Assembly: GCA_947500575.1 (NCBI GenBank)
Contig: CANMSI010000002.1
Span: 496,001 to 560,000, forward strand
DNA from: an uncultured Flavobacteriaceae bacterium
GTDB lineage: Bacteria; Bacteroidota; Bacteroidia; Flavobacteriales; Flavobacteriaceae
Direction of reading: 5' to 3'
Length of the DNA: 64,000 bases
Both the position numbers and the translations under genes were made by a program. Under the pieces are notes generated by a model, which was not told the origin of the DNA, made no database searches, and was given only the letters and a program-made list of their open reading frames with translations. This document shows positions 1-9,040 of the stretch, piece by piece. Positions within the stretch are counted from its first letter, which is position 1, and every line of letters begins with the position of its first letter.

Positions 1-220
1 TAGTTAAACATTAAATCTTATGACATAAAACTAAAGGAGAAATGAAGTTTAAACTCTTAGAAAACACCCCATATTACAAGGGATTTTTCTCCCAATTTAA
101 TGAGGTAGAAACTGGGATAGGCCACCCCTAGTCTAAGGGGTTTTCGTCCCTTAAGGAGGTAAGAAGCAAAATACATTTTAGAAAAAAGTCAGTCCGGAAA
201 GATGCTATTTGCGATAGCCA

Positions 221-913
221 TTACTCAAATACGGCAATAGCACGTACTGGGGATCCTGTACCACCTTTAATTTTTAATGGTAAACCTATAAAGCGAAAAC
301 GTCCACGACCCACTAATTGATATAAATTAATCATGTTCTCATAATGCGTAAAACCTAATTTTCCGCAAATACGATGTACTTCCTTGTTAGAAATACCTGG
401 AATACCTGGTGACATGGTCTCTACACCAAAGGCAGCAATACCTTGCTTTCCCAACCATGAAGCTACTTCTGTACTTATGCCTGGGCCATTAAACCAATTT
501 TGAGTACCATAGGTTCTTCTATAATGGTCTGTATATAATAAAACAGTATCTCCTTGTTTTATTTGAAATCGCTCCTTTTTAATTGAAGCTTTGATGTCTT
601 CTAATTCAATCATCTCTTTTAAACCTTTATGAGAAAGGTCTAAACAAATACCTGCTGTATAAAACATGGACAGCGGCATAACATCTATTGTTTGTTTTTT
701 GTATTCCTTCGCCATGTGACTAATAGCGTCTACATGGGTTCCAGTATGTTCTCCCATTTCCAAATTAAACACACTTGGAGTCGCTTCAGTACTATCTGTA
801 ATACCATCCCATTCTTCATGGGTAGCATGCACAGAAATTCTAACTTCAGGTAGCCCTTTATAAACAGCCATTCCTGTAACTATCTCCTGACTTAAATCTA
901 TAATCTCACTCAT
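221..913 (-). CDS. cyclase family protein (kynurenine formamidase-like metal hydrolase)
   Basis: The 230-residue product carries the family signature HTGTHVDAISH near residues 56-66, which supplies metal ligands in cyclase/kynurenine formamidase-like hydrolases (Pfam Cyclase). There is no signal peptide, so it should be cytosolic. Members open amide or lactone-type bonds, and the substrate here cannot be read from the sequence. It is the last gene of a leftward operon, 21 bp after an SDR gene, behind a second SDR and a cupin. That context points to hydrolysis of a lactone or ring product made by the dehydrogenases. No tryptophan-catabolic genes are nearby, so a true kynurenine formamidase role is unlikely. 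Family assignment is firm and function is open. Confidence 0.85.
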   Translation of the reverse strand: MSEIIDLSQEIVTGMAVYKGLPEVRISVHATHEEWDGITDSTEATPSVFNLEMGEHTGTHVDAISHMAKEYKKQTIDVMPLSMFYTAGICLDLSHKGLKEMIELEDIKASIKKERFQIKQGDTVLLYTDHYRRTYGTQNWFNGPGISTEVASWLGKQGIAAFGVETMSPGIPGISNKEVHRICGKLGFTHYENMINLYQLVGRGRFRFIGLPLKIKGGTGSPVRAIAVFE

Positions 914-934
914 TGAAAATTTCGGGTTTAACTA

Positions 935-1696
935 TTATCGAATATGACTGCCTGCATTAATATCAATCGTTGCGCCTGTTGCATGATCCATTAATCCACT
1001 GCACATAAGGCCAATTAACGGAGCTAAATCTTTTGGTTCTGTAAGTGTATTCAAGGCAATTTCATTCAACACTCTTTCTTCACCATACGTATCAATAAAA
1101 CGCTCTGCCATCTGGGTACGTGTAAAACCCGGAGACAGCACAAAGGACTTTATATTGTCTTTTCCAAAAGACCTTGCTACACTGCGTGCTAAAGAGGTTA
1201 GACCTCCTTTAGATGCGGCATAGGCCAAATACTCTTCGGTTTCTCCTCTAAATACCGCTCTACTTCCTATATAAATAAAACGTCCTTCCCCATTATCTTT
1301 GAAGTGGTCCAATCCCAACTTGGTAAGTAAACCAACGGCATCCAAGTTAATAGCCATTGTTTTCTTCCATATCTTTAGCCAATCCTGGGTATCCAATTTA
1401 GTAGAATGCTCTAGAAATACACCTGCATTGAGTATAATAACATCAATTTTCTTAAAATGCGTCAGTACCTCATTAAAAAGTTGATATACGGATGCCTCCT
1501 GTGATAAATCTGCTTGGAAAGATTTAGAATTATTTTGATGTTTTGTTACCAATGCTTCAGCGGCTACTTTATTGCTATTGTAGTGAACTGCCACCTGTGC
1601 TCCCATCTGCATTAGGTAATCTGCAACTCCTTTGCCTATACCATCAGATGCTCCAGTAAGCAAAACCGTTTTTCCTGATAAATTCACATGCGACAT
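935..1696 (-). CDS. SDR family NAD(P)-dependent oxidoreductase
   Basis: This is a classical 253-residue short-chain dehydrogenase. The nucleotide-binding TGASDGIG lies at residues 15-22, NAG at about residue 90, a catalytic Ser in YIGSRA, and the Tyr/Lys pair in YAASK. It is intact, of normal family length and soluble. It abuts the upstream SDR gene with no spacer and is followed after 21 bp by the cyclase gene, so the two are very likely cotranscribed and probably translationally coupled. It is expected to interconvert a hydroxyl and a ketone on the same substrate handled by the operon. The substrate (sugar, sugar acid or other alcohol) is not determined by the sequence. Confidence 0.88.
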   Translation of the reverse strand: MSHVNLSGKTVLLTGASDGIGKGVADYLMQMGAQVAVHYNSNKVAAEALVTKHQNNSKSFQADLSQEASVYQLFNEVLTHFKKIDVIILNAGVFLEHSTKLDTQDWLKIWKKTMAINLDAVGLLTKLGLDHFKDNGEGRFIYIGSRAVFRGETEEYLAYAASKGGLTSLARSVARSFGKDNIKSFVLSPGFTRTQMAERFIDTYGEERVLNEIALNTLTEPKDLAPLIGLMCSGLMDHATGATIDINAGSHIR

Positions 1697-2461
1697 TTAC
1701 AAAATATGTTTAATCCATCCACCATCTACTGCCAAAGAAACACCTGTAATATAACTGGCACGTTCACTTGCTAAAAAGGTAACAGCAGCGGCAAACTCCT
1801 TAGGTTCTGCAAAGCGTTTTAAAGGAATTTCTTCAATAGCATTCGCAAAAGTAGGACTTGCTTCTATCAATTTGGTGAGTCTATTGGTTTTTGTGTAGCC
1901 AGGCATTACATTATTTACAGTAATACCGTACTCTCCTAATTCTGAGGCTAGCGTTTTCATAAGTCCGGCTACAGAAGCTCTCACGGAGTTCGATAAAATT
2001 AAATTGGCAACGGGTTGCTTCACGGCCTGTGAGGTAATAGCAATAATACGCCCTCCCCCATTCTTCTTCATACCAGGAATTACACCTCTTACCAGTTGTA
2101 CAACACTCCCTAACAACTGTTCATACGTTTGATCCCAATCTGCTTGTGTTAGATTTTCAAATTTACCAGAAGGAGGGCCACCCGTATTGGTTACTAAAAT
2201 ATCTATATGTCCAAAATGTTCTAACACGTTATAGAGCATTTTTTCACGCTCTTTAGCTATGGATAAATCTCCTTCAAAAGCCAAGACCTCCCCCGTTCCT
2301 GCTTGAGCAATTTCTTGTTTGGTTGTATTTAAAAGTGTTGTATTTCTTCCACAGATTACAACATGTGCTCCTTCCTTAGCAAGCTCTAATGCTACCGCTT
2401 TACCCAATCCTTGACTAGAGGCAGTAACAAATGCAATTTTGTTTTTCAATCCTAAATCCAT
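1697..2461 (-). CDS. SDR-fold oxidoreductase with altered catalytic tetrad
   Basis: The 254-residue protein has the SDR cofactor motif TASSQGLG (residues 13-20) and the C-terminal VDGGW. The active site departs from the classical pattern. Ser144 is present, but the position 13 residues later, normally Tyr, is Ser157, and the position 17 later, normally Lys, is Arg161 (in LSNSVRA). NNAG is replaced by TNTGG. A recognised BKR-like SDR subgroup has such imperfect tetrads, and its chemistry is poorly defined. It lies between the cupin gene (3 bp away) and the second SDR (abutting). It may use a different catalytic mechanism or act as a non-redox isomerase or binding protein, which is inference. 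Confidence 0.85.
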   Translation of the reverse strand: MDLGLKNKIAFVTASSQGLGKAVALELAKEGAHVVICGRNTTLLNTTKQEIAQAGTGEVLAFEGDLSIAKEREKMLYNVLEHFGHIDILVTNTGGPPSGKFENLTQADWDQTYEQLLGSVVQLVRGVIPGMKKNGGGRIIAITSQAVKQPVANLILSNSVRASVAGLMKTLASELGEYGITVNNVMPGYTKTNRLTKLIEASPTFANAIEEIPLKRFAEPKEFAAAVTFLASERASYITGVSLAVDGGWIKHIL

Positions 2462-2464
2462 GGC

Positions 2465-2827
2465 CTATTTTCTAAGGTAATTATCAGTTCCATCAAGCCA
2501 GTCTTTTCGAATAGGAGTCCAAGTATCTATTTCTTCTACTTCTCCAATCATCAAGGCTTCATGTGGCACATTTGCTGGAATCACTACGGTATCTCCTGCA
2601 TGCATATCAAAAGTTTCTTCTTTATTGGCACCGAACCAAAATCGAATAGTTCCAGATAAGACCTGTGTTACTTGTTCATTTTCATGACTATGAAGCGGAA
2701 CTAAAAAGCCGTCTTTAAACTTCATCTTGGCGATCATTACTTTTTCACCATAAATTAATTTACGTTGCATTTTTGGTGTTACCTCTTCTACGGGAACATC
2801 GGCCCAATTTACTTTTTGTACCATCAT
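2465..2827 (-). CDS. cupin domain-containing protein
   Basis: The 120-residue single-domain cupin has motif 1 around LHSHENEQVTQVL (His, His, Glu ligands, about residues 45-58) and motif 2 around HAGDTVVIPANVPHEAL (about 78-94, with the last His ligand). It is therefore a small metal-binding beta-barrel protein, cytosolic and probably dimeric. It is the first gene of the leftward cupin/SDR/SDR/cyclase operon, 3 bp before the next gene. Such small cupins act as isomerases, dioxygenases or sugar-binding proteins, and nothing here decides which. Two adjacent ATG codons are possible starts. A good -7 promoter element lies 41 bp upstream. Confidence 0.85.
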   Translation of the reverse strand: MMVQKVNWADVPVEEVTPKMQRKLIYGEKVMIAKMKFKDGFLVPLHSHENEQVTQVLSGTIRFWFGANKEETFDMHAGDTVVIPANVPHEALMIGEVEEIDTWTPIRKDWLDGTDNYLRK

Positions 2828-2867
2828 ATCATAAATATCACTGTGGTTATTGAAAAACAGCTCTTAA

Positions 2868-2875
2868 CAAAGATA
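2868..2875 (-). promoter_or_regulatory. -7 promoter element for the cupin/SDR/SDR/cyclase operon
   Basis: On the minus strand this reads TATCTTTG, a full match to the Bacteroidota -7 consensus TAnnTTTG, 41 bp upstream of the cupin ATG. No clear TTG -33 box is seen at the expected distance, so the assignment rests on the -7 element and its position. Confidence 0.45.
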
Positions 2876-2979
2876 TTTAATTGATTCCACTTCTCTTAAT
2901 TAAACCCTAAGATGTCATTGCAACTCGTTTTTAATAAATATATTTAACCTACGACTTCTATGAATAATTTAAATACTGA

Positions 2980-3879
2980 TTGATAATGAAATTTATTTCC
3001 AAACCCTTCCATAGCGCAGTTTGTATTTTCTTGGTAATACCAGGCCTTCTATTAACTGTCAATTCTTGTACTTCTGATACAACGAAAGATGATCTTAAAA
3101 AGGCATTAACTTTATATGCCTCTTATGACAAAGGTGTAAATGCCGATTTTGCGTTAGGAGATAAGCAGTTATATACAGTTCCCAACAGAAATGCAAGAGA
3201 TTCTGCACAAGTGGGACTTCATAAACCCGATATCCGTATTGCAACCGATAAAGGGAGGTTTGGAGATGCCCTACTATATACCGAAAGAAGCAAAGGAAAC
3301 ATTTACTATCCAAGTGCCAAGAATATTGCTTATAATTCTAAAAATTGGAGCGGTGCTGTTTCATTTTGGTTAAGTTTAGACCCTGCAACCGATTTAAAAA
3401 CAGGTTATTGCGATCCTATTCAAATCACAGATGTTAGTTATAATGATGCTGCCATTTGGGTAGATTTCACCAAAGAAAATCCAAGAGATTTTAGATTGGG
3501 TGTTATTGGAGATCGAGACTCTTGGAATCCTGAACCAAAAGGACCTGATAATGAAAACCCCATTTTTATAGAACAATTACCAGTGGTTAAAAACCCACCT
3601 TTTGAGAAAGGGAAATGGACACACATCCTAATTAATTTCTCCAATCTAAATACTAAAAACGGAAAAGCATCATTGTATATTGATGGTGTATTAAAAGGTA
3701 CACGCGATGCCATTACGGATCCTTTTTCTTGGGAAATTGAACAATCCAATATCTACCTAGGACTTGGTTACATTGGATTAATGGATGAACTTGCGATTTT
3801 TAATAGGGATTTAAGTGAGCCAGAAATAACCGCTCTTTTTCAATTAGAAAATGGCGTTCATAGCCTTTTAGCACAATAA
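2980..3879 (+). CDS. LamG/concanavalin-like domain lipoprotein
   Basis: The 299-residue exported protein has an N-terminal hydrophobic segment ending in a lipobox-like LTVNSC near residue 30, so it is probably lipidated and envelope-anchored. The body resembles a LamG/concanavalin A-like jelly roll. It has WSGAVSFWLS early, then GKWTHILINFSN, ASLYIDGVLKG, and a closing GLMDELAIFNRDLSEPEI, typical of LamG_3 domains that bind glycans or accompany carbohydrate-active enzymes. It diverges from the cupin operon and converges with the GH94 gene 9 bp downstream. A role in polysaccharide binding is inferred from fold and context. No catalytic motif is recognised. Confidence 0.8.
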   Translation: MIMKFISKPFHSAVCIFLVIPGLLLTVNSCTSDTTKDDLKKALTLYASYDKGVNADFALGDKQLYTVPNRNARDSAQVGLHKPDIRIATDKGRFGDALLYTERSKGNIYYPSAKNIAYNSKNWSGAVSFWLSLDPATDLKTGYCDPIQITDVSYNDAAIWVDFTKENPRDFRLGVIGDRDSWNPEPKGPDNENPIFIEQLPVVKNPPFEKGKWTHILINFSNLNTKNGKASLYIDGVLKGTRDAITDPFSWEIEQSNIYLGLGYIGLMDELAIFNRDLSEPEITALFQLENGVHSLLAQ

Positions 3880-3888
3880 ACATGACTT

Positions 3889-6267
3889 CTATTTGGGAAG
3901 TTTAATTGCAACCTGATACGTGCTACCCGCGCTTATATTTTTAATAAGTGGCTGGTTTAGAGTTTGCTCATTTACTGTTATTTCCATTTCGGCAACCCCA
4001 GTAACTCTTTCAATATTTATATTGAACATAGCACCTCTGAAATGACGGGTTATTTGTGCATATTGCCAGGTTTTGGGAAGCTGAGGCCTTAGGAGCAAGC
4101 CTTCAGAGTTTCCTTGAAGACCAAATAAACCTTCAATTAAACACCTGTATACCCAAGGTACTGTTCCGGTATTAAACAATTGACTAGAACGCCCTGCCGT
4201 TCTTGGAAGTTGCTTGTATGCTCCTCGATAATAATTAGGGATAAAAACTGGAAGTTGCCCTCGTTGTATGATATCATCTTCATCAGGACCTGGAATCATT
4301 TTTCTTAAAAGCTCAAAAGCTTTCTCTTTCTTTTCCGTTTTATAAAGTCCAAAAACGTAAAACGCCGCAGCATGATTATATACAGAACCATTTTCCGCTG
4401 AACCGGGATGTTTCTGTGTGACCCTTCCAATATCCTCTCGCATTTTGGTAAAAGAAGGTGCCAACATTTCAACTCCATAGGGTGTTTCTAACTGACTGCT
4501 CACTGCTTTTTCAATAATACTTCCTTTAGCACTATCTGCTGCTCCACTTAAGAGTGCCCAAGCTTGTGGATTCAAAAATATACGTCCTTCCAAATCCGAT
4601 TTAACTCCAAAAGTAACATTGGCATCTGTAATGCCTCTTGCATACCAATTTCCATCCCACAAATGCTTATTTACCGCTGCATTTATTTCCTGAGACGCTT
4701 CTCTGTAGGCATTTGCTTTGACCCTATTTTGCACTGTTTCACAAATCTGTGCCCAAACTTGTAAAGCATATGCCGTTGCTAGTGACAACCACCCAGACAC
4801 CCCTTTCCCCTTAGGCCCTACCATATTCATGGGATCGCACCAATCTCCTTGATCTATATAACTTAATCCTCTTTCATCCCTATTTTGTAACAACCAATCC
4901 ATAGCTAAATGCATATGTTCTTCAATACTAGCCGATGTATTTCCTTTAGAAAAGCCAACTATTTCATTCAGCAAATCATAATCATTTGTTTCATCTAGGT
5001 ATGCCTTTAAACAAATAGGGAGCCAAACACAATGATCTGAGTGTGGTACTTGATTGATATATTTTAAAGTGGCCTCTTTTTGAATTAAAATTCCATCTGG
5101 CATGGCACCGCTCGTTTCTTGCTGATTTAAAGCCGTTATAAATGCCGCTCGCATTATAGAGGGCTTTATGTAGCTCATACCCATATTGTCTTGCAAGTAA
5201 TTCCTAGTTTGTGGATCTGTGCTTAATCTATTGGTTTCTCCATGGTAATACATTTGACGTGGTAACCAATGATTTATAAAATTATCAAAAGTAGCATCTG
5301 GCGTTTTAATTTGAAGTACCCCTTGGCCCGCTTCGATGTAGTTTTTATAATCTGTTAGCGCAGTTTCAAATCCAGTATGGGTATTTGCATCACTTTTTCC
5401 AAAATAGCGATTTCTTATTTCTTTTATGTCTTCTTCTGTTTGTGCTGGGCCAAAAACAAAATGATAATCTTTAGAAGATTTGGCTTCCATCCTTGCCTTA
5501 TATTGCATTGCACACGTAGGTGTCTCGTAAAGTGCATTTCCCATGGCCAAATAATTTTTAGAAATAGCAGATGGATTATGTAATCCACCCTCTCCCTCAA
5601 ATTTAGATTGATTTACTTCCCAGGCATCGGGCATAGTGGCTCCCATTAAGAAGGTCTTATCCTTTAGGGTTTTAATTTTATCGTACTCTTTATATTTTTG
5701 ATAAGGGGTAACAGCACTGCAAATTATACTGCAGAGATCTTTGTTAAATTCCCCTGATTGATTCATCCAAGACATATACCCTACAGGGAAATAAGGGTAA
5801 ATACTAAGATGCTTTGTTTTATTCGTTAGGTTTTTCACTTGTATACTCCAAAGTTCCAAAGCTTCGTTCGTTGCCAAACTCAACCGCATCTCAATGGCGA
5901 TGCCATCTTTTTCAACCCTCCAAACCAAGTCATGTTTCCCCACAGAGAATTGATACTTATCCAAAGAGGCTCTCACCGGCTCATAGGGCACAGAAAATAA
6001 GCTTCCATTACTTTCATCTTTTATATAGCAGAACCTACCGGGATGATGCGCATAATAAGCCTGCTCTGGTTGCATAAAGGTCTTGGCTTCCAAATTTGGA
6101 GCATGGGCATATTTAGCAGGTTCTGGTTGCATAAACTGAGCCACAGCATAGCCTCTGCAATTCATATGAATCATCATTTGCTTATTCCAGAGAAAACCTG
6201 AAGCATTCGGTAGTTTGGTAGGTGTGGTTAGTTGAAACCGTTCCCCTTCATTAATGGGTCCAATCAT
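3889..6267 (-). CDS. GH94-family glycoside phosphorylase (GH36-type glycosyl hydrolase domain)
   Basis: The 792-residue cytosolic protein (no signal peptide) has the GH94 layout: an N-terminal beta-sandwich (about 1-300), an (alpha/alpha)6 barrel, and a C-terminal cap. The barrel holds GDWCDP at 474-479, matching the GDWND catalytic-acid region of cellobiose phosphorylases. Further on are the phosphate-site-like HPGSAENGSVYNH and the family-typical FNTGTVPWVYR and HFRGAMF. GH94 enzymes reversibly phosphorolyse beta-linked disaccharides. The start overlaps the stop of the upstream sugar symporter by 4 bp, so import followed by phosphorolysis is likely. A repeated MQPE-x2-YAH motif occurs at residues 46-75. 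Exact substrate is unknown. Confidence 0.85.
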   Translation of the reverse strand: MIGPINEGERFQLTTPTKLPNASGFLWNKQMMIHMNCRGYAVAQFMQPEPAKYAHAPNLEAKTFMQPEQAYYAHHPGRFCYIKDESNGSLFSVPYEPVRASLDKYQFSVGKHDLVWRVEKDGIAIEMRLSLATNEALELWSIQVKNLTNKTKHLSIYPYFPVGYMSWMNQSGEFNKDLCSIICSAVTPYQKYKEYDKIKTLKDKTFLMGATMPDAWEVNQSKFEGEGGLHNPSAISKNYLAMGNALYETPTCAMQYKARMEAKSSKDYHFVFGPAQTEEDIKEIRNRYFGKSDANTHTGFETALTDYKNYIEAGQGVLQIKTPDATFDNFINHWLPRQMYYHGETNRLSTDPQTRNYLQDNMGMSYIKPSIMRAAFITALNQQETSGAMPDGILIQKEATLKYINQVPHSDHCVWLPICLKAYLDETNDYDLLNEIVGFSKGNTSASIEEHMHLAMDWLLQNRDERGLSYIDQGDWCDPMNMVGPKGKGVSGWLSLATAYALQVWAQICETVQNRVKANAYREASQEINAAVNKHLWDGNWYARGITDANVTFGVKSDLEGRIFLNPQAWALLSGAADSAKGSIIEKAVSSQLETPYGVEMLAPSFTKMREDIGRVTQKHPGSAENGSVYNHAAAFYVFGLYKTEKKEKAFELLRKMIPGPDEDDIIQRGQLPVFIPNYYRGAYKQLPRTAGRSSQLFNTGTVPWVYRCLIEGLFGLQGNSEGLLLRPQLPKTWQYAQITRHFRGAMFNINIERVTGVAEMEITVNEQTLNQPLIKNISAGSTYQVAIKLPK

Positions 6268-7637
6268 TTGCTACTTTTACGTGCTTTTAGTTCCGTTTGT
6301 ACTTTTTCTAATAAGGTATTATCCAAGGTATAGAATTTCATTACAAAGGCGGCTAATAATGCTATAACTCCGGGGATGATACTAATCACTAATACGATGC
6401 CCATTTGAGAAGCATCGGATTGCGCTTCATTTGCAACATATCCCATAGTGGCTAAAACCCCACCTATGGCGAAAGAAGCGAGTGCTCCTCCTAATTTTTG
6501 AGAAAAAATAGCGGCAGAAAAGGTCATTGCTGTAGCACGCCTTCCTGTTTTCCATTCTGTATAATCTGCAGTATCTGCGTACATAGAAAATGCAAGAGGT
6601 GATTTAGGCCCTAAGGCAAAGCCAATTAATATATGAATACCGAACATTAACCAAATAGCATCTGGGGGCACAAAAAAGAACGCTATGGATAAAATACCTG
6701 TGATACTCATTAAGAGCATCATAAGGCGTTTCTTATCTAAAAAACGCGTTAAGATGGGGGTAACCGCTGCTCCTGCTGCCAAAGCTAGTCCATAAGCAGT
6801 TAAGAAGTACTTTATCAAATCTGGTCTATTTACGTAATACTTAACATAATAAATGGAAGCTCCTGCTCTCATGGTAATTGTGATCATTATGATCAATGCC
6901 AAGCAAAATAGTACCAACCAAGGACGGTTTTTCATTAAGTCTTTAAGATCATTGATGGCATTGGTTTTCTGATTCTCGGGTGGAGTAACTCTTTCTTTGG
7001 TAGTATAAAAAACAAGGGCAAACAAAATAGCTGCAAGCAAACCATAGATGACCATCGTAAGTTGCCATCCTAAAATTTCGTTTTCACCACCTAAATACTT
7101 AACAAGGTCTAAGGTAAAAAAGTTAACTAGGGTAGTTCCTGTAAAAGCAGCTATAAAACGAAAACTAATTAATTCAGTTCTATCTTGACTTCTTGCGGTG
7201 ATAACCCCGGAGAGTGCTGAATACGGGACACTTAGTATGGTATACATCAACATCATAAGCGTGTAGGTACCATAGGCCCATATAATTTTACCCCCTTCTG
7301 CTAAATCTGGTGTAGTATAGGTGAGCACACCTGCCGCAGCCATGGGTAATCCACCCCACAAAAGATAAGGTCTAAACTTCCCCCATCGTGTTTTTGTCCG
7401 ATCTGCTATTGCACCCATAATAGGGTCTGTAAAAGCATCTACTATCTTAGTAACGAGCATCATGGTTCCGGCAGCCGCTGCTGAAATCCCAAACACATCT
7501 GTATAAAAGATAAGTAAGAAAGCTGATATGTTGGCCCAATAGAAATTAAATCCTAAATCACCTAAACCATAACCTATTTTTTCCTTGAGTCTGATTGGGC
7601 TTAAAATACCCCCTTTATCCTCATTATTCTCTGACAT
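6264..7637 (-). CDS. GPH-family MFS sugar:cation symporter
   Basis: The 457-residue integral membrane protein has about 12 predicted helices and the glycoside-pentoside-hexuronide (MelB-type) signature early on: KIVDAFTDPIMGAIADRT followed by WGKFRPYLL. These residues form the cation/sugar site and loop 2-3 in the family. It should import an oligosaccharide or glycoside across the inner membrane with H+ or Na+. Its stop overlaps the start of the GH94 gene by 4 bp, so the two form a transport/phosphorolysis pair. A long imperfect inverted repeat sits 25 bp upstream and may be an operator. Family assignment is secure; substrate is unassigned. Confidence 0.92.
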   Translation of the reverse strand: MSENNEDKGGILSPIRLKEKIGYGLGDLGFNFYWANISAFLLIFYTDVFGISAAAAGTMMLVTKIVDAFTDPIMGAIADRTKTRWGKFRPYLLWGGLPMAAAGVLTYTTPDLAEGGKIIWAYGTYTLMMLMYTILSVPYSALSGVITARSQDRTELISFRFIAAFTGTTLVNFFTLDLVKYLGGENEILGWQLTMVIYGLLAAILFALVFYTTKERVTPPENQKTNAINDLKDLMKNRPWLVLFCLALIIMITITMRAGASIYYVKYYVNRPDLIKYFLTAYGLALAAGAAVTPILTRFLDKKRLMMLLMSITGILSIAFFFVPPDAIWLMFGIHILIGFALGPKSPLAFSMYADTADYTEWKTGRRATAMTFSAAIFSQKLGGALASFAIGGVLATMGYVANEAQSDASQMGIVLVISIIPGVIALLAAFVMKFYTLDNTLLEKVQTELKARKSSK

Positions 7638-7662
7638 AAGATCACTGTTTTTGATTTCTATA

Positions 7663-7693
7663 TTGGCCTTATTCTAGCTAAAATAATGGCCAA
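7663..7693. promoter_or_regulatory. imperfect palindrome upstream of the GPH/GH94 operon
   Basis: The arms TTGGCCTTATTCTAG and, on the other strand, TTGGCCATTATTTTAG pair with one bulged base and one mismatch and meet at a central TAG/CTA. The site lies 25 bp upstream of the symporter start, the usual place for an operator or a 5'UTR hairpin. No T-run follows, which argues against a terminator. Which regulator would bind is unknown. Confidence 0.4.
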
Positions 7694-7831
7694 AACAGCA
7701 AAATAGGAAAATTACCAAAGCCAGAAAGCGCTATGAAAAATATGTAGCAGTAATTGCAATATTTGTATAATTAGATGACTTTTATTTTACATTTTGTAAT
7801 AAAAACTTGTCGAAAGACCCGTTAAAGTTTC

Positions 7832-8965
7832 TTATTGCCACCAATATGTTTCTTTGTTACCAACCGGCATAAGATCTATTGGCTCTCCTATAACAGGTGT
7901 TATCAAAGGCACTCCCAGTCTTTGTGCCTCTGCGGTTGCTCTTTCTACCGGATCTGTCCAAGTATGCATGGCGAGCTTAAATGCTCCCCAATGAATTGGC
8001 ATTAGTTTCTTTGCTTTTACATCGATGGCAGCTTGAACAGTTTCTTCTGGAAACATATGAATTTCTGACCAAAGTTCATTGTATTGTCCGCATTCCATCA
8101 TGGCAAAGTCGAAAGGCCCCAAGCGTTCCCCAATCTCTTTAAAATGCGGACTGTATCCACTATCGCCACTGAAAAAAATGTTTTCACCCTCAGAAGAAAT
8201 TACCCATGAGCTCCATAGTGTAGCCCCTCTATCATTCAATCCTCTACCGGAAAAGTGTTGTGCAGGAGTACAGGTAAATGTCAAATCCTCCAATACCGTC
8301 TTTTCCCACCAATCCAGTTCTGCTATTTGTTTCTTTTGTATGCCCCATTCTTCTAGGTGTACTCCTACTCCCAATGGAGTGTAAAACATTTTTACTTTAT
8401 TTTTTAATTGCTGTATGGTTCCATAATCCAAATGGTCGTAGTGATCATGAGAAAATATAACAGCATCAATCTGAGGCAATTTTTCAATAGTTATTGGAAG
8501 TTCTTTGCTAAACCGCTTTCCTCCCAACAAAGGATGTGGTGCAGGGACATCACCAAACATAGGGTCAATAAGGATATTCTTCCCTTGTATCTGTAACAAA
8601 AATGCAGAATGTCCAAACCAAATAAGTTGCGTAGGACCATTGTATTCTGCTAGTTCTAGGGAATCTATCTTTTCAATAGGTATTTTTTGCTCTGGCGTAG
8701 TATTCTTTTGAGATTTAAAATATCCTCTAAGGGCCTTCATCGTATCTGCACCACTCAGACCCATTTTTACGCCCTGAGCATTTTCAAATTTACCCTTGAC
8801 ATACTGAGGCGATTTTGAGTAGTACTCCTTTTGTTCCTTAGTAGGCGAACCACCAAATTCAGGGCTTAAATTCACAAAAAGTACACCTATTATTAGGATA
8901 ACTCCAATTATGATTCCAATTGTTAAAAGCATTCGTTTAATAATTTTAAATAGTTTCTTTCGCAT
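7832..8965 (-). CDS. MBL-fold metallo-hydrolase (UlaG/NAPE-PLD-like), membrane-anchored
   Basis: The 377-residue protein has an N-terminal hydrophobic helix (about residues 10-32), so it is probably tethered to the inner membrane facing the periplasm. The metallo-beta-lactamase core shows the metal motif FSHDHYDHLDYG, then PAQHFSGRG, FFSGDSGYSPHF and a late MPIHWGAF, as in the UlaG-like and NAPE-phospholipase D-like branch. The acyl-lipid hydrolase branch often has this HF-S/G-R context, so a phosphodiesterase on lipids is possible, but this is inference. It is monocistronic in appearance, with non-coding stretches of about 190 bp on the left and 75 bp on the right. Confidence 0.85.
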   Translation of the reverse strand: MRKKLFKIIKRMLLTIGIIIGVILIIGVLFVNLSPEFGGSPTKEQKEYYSKSPQYVKGKFENAQGVKMGLSGADTMKALRGYFKSQKNTTPEQKIPIEKIDSLELAEYNGPTQLIWFGHSAFLLQIQGKNILIDPMFGDVPAPHPLLGGKRFSKELPITIEKLPQIDAVIFSHDHYDHLDYGTIQQLKNKVKMFYTPLGVGVHLEEWGIQKKQIAELDWWEKTVLEDLTFTCTPAQHFSGRGLNDRGATLWSSWVISSEGENIFFSGDSGYSPHFKEIGERLGPFDFAMMECGQYNELWSEIHMFPEETVQAAIDVKAKKLMPIHWGAFKLAMHTWTDPVERATAEAQRLGVPLITPVIGEPIDLMPVGNKETYWWQ

Positions 8966-9040
8966 TTTCTTGGATCAAGAATCACTTAAGAGTACAAGGT
9001 AGAAAGCTTTTTTAGAAGATTGATAAAAAGAGGATTAAAA

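Noticed and set aside
125..144. Hairpin CCCCT/AGGGG with TTTT upstream of the cyclase gene end
   Set aside because: Only a 5-bp stem with a short T-run, on the strand without a gene ending there, so not called as a terminator.
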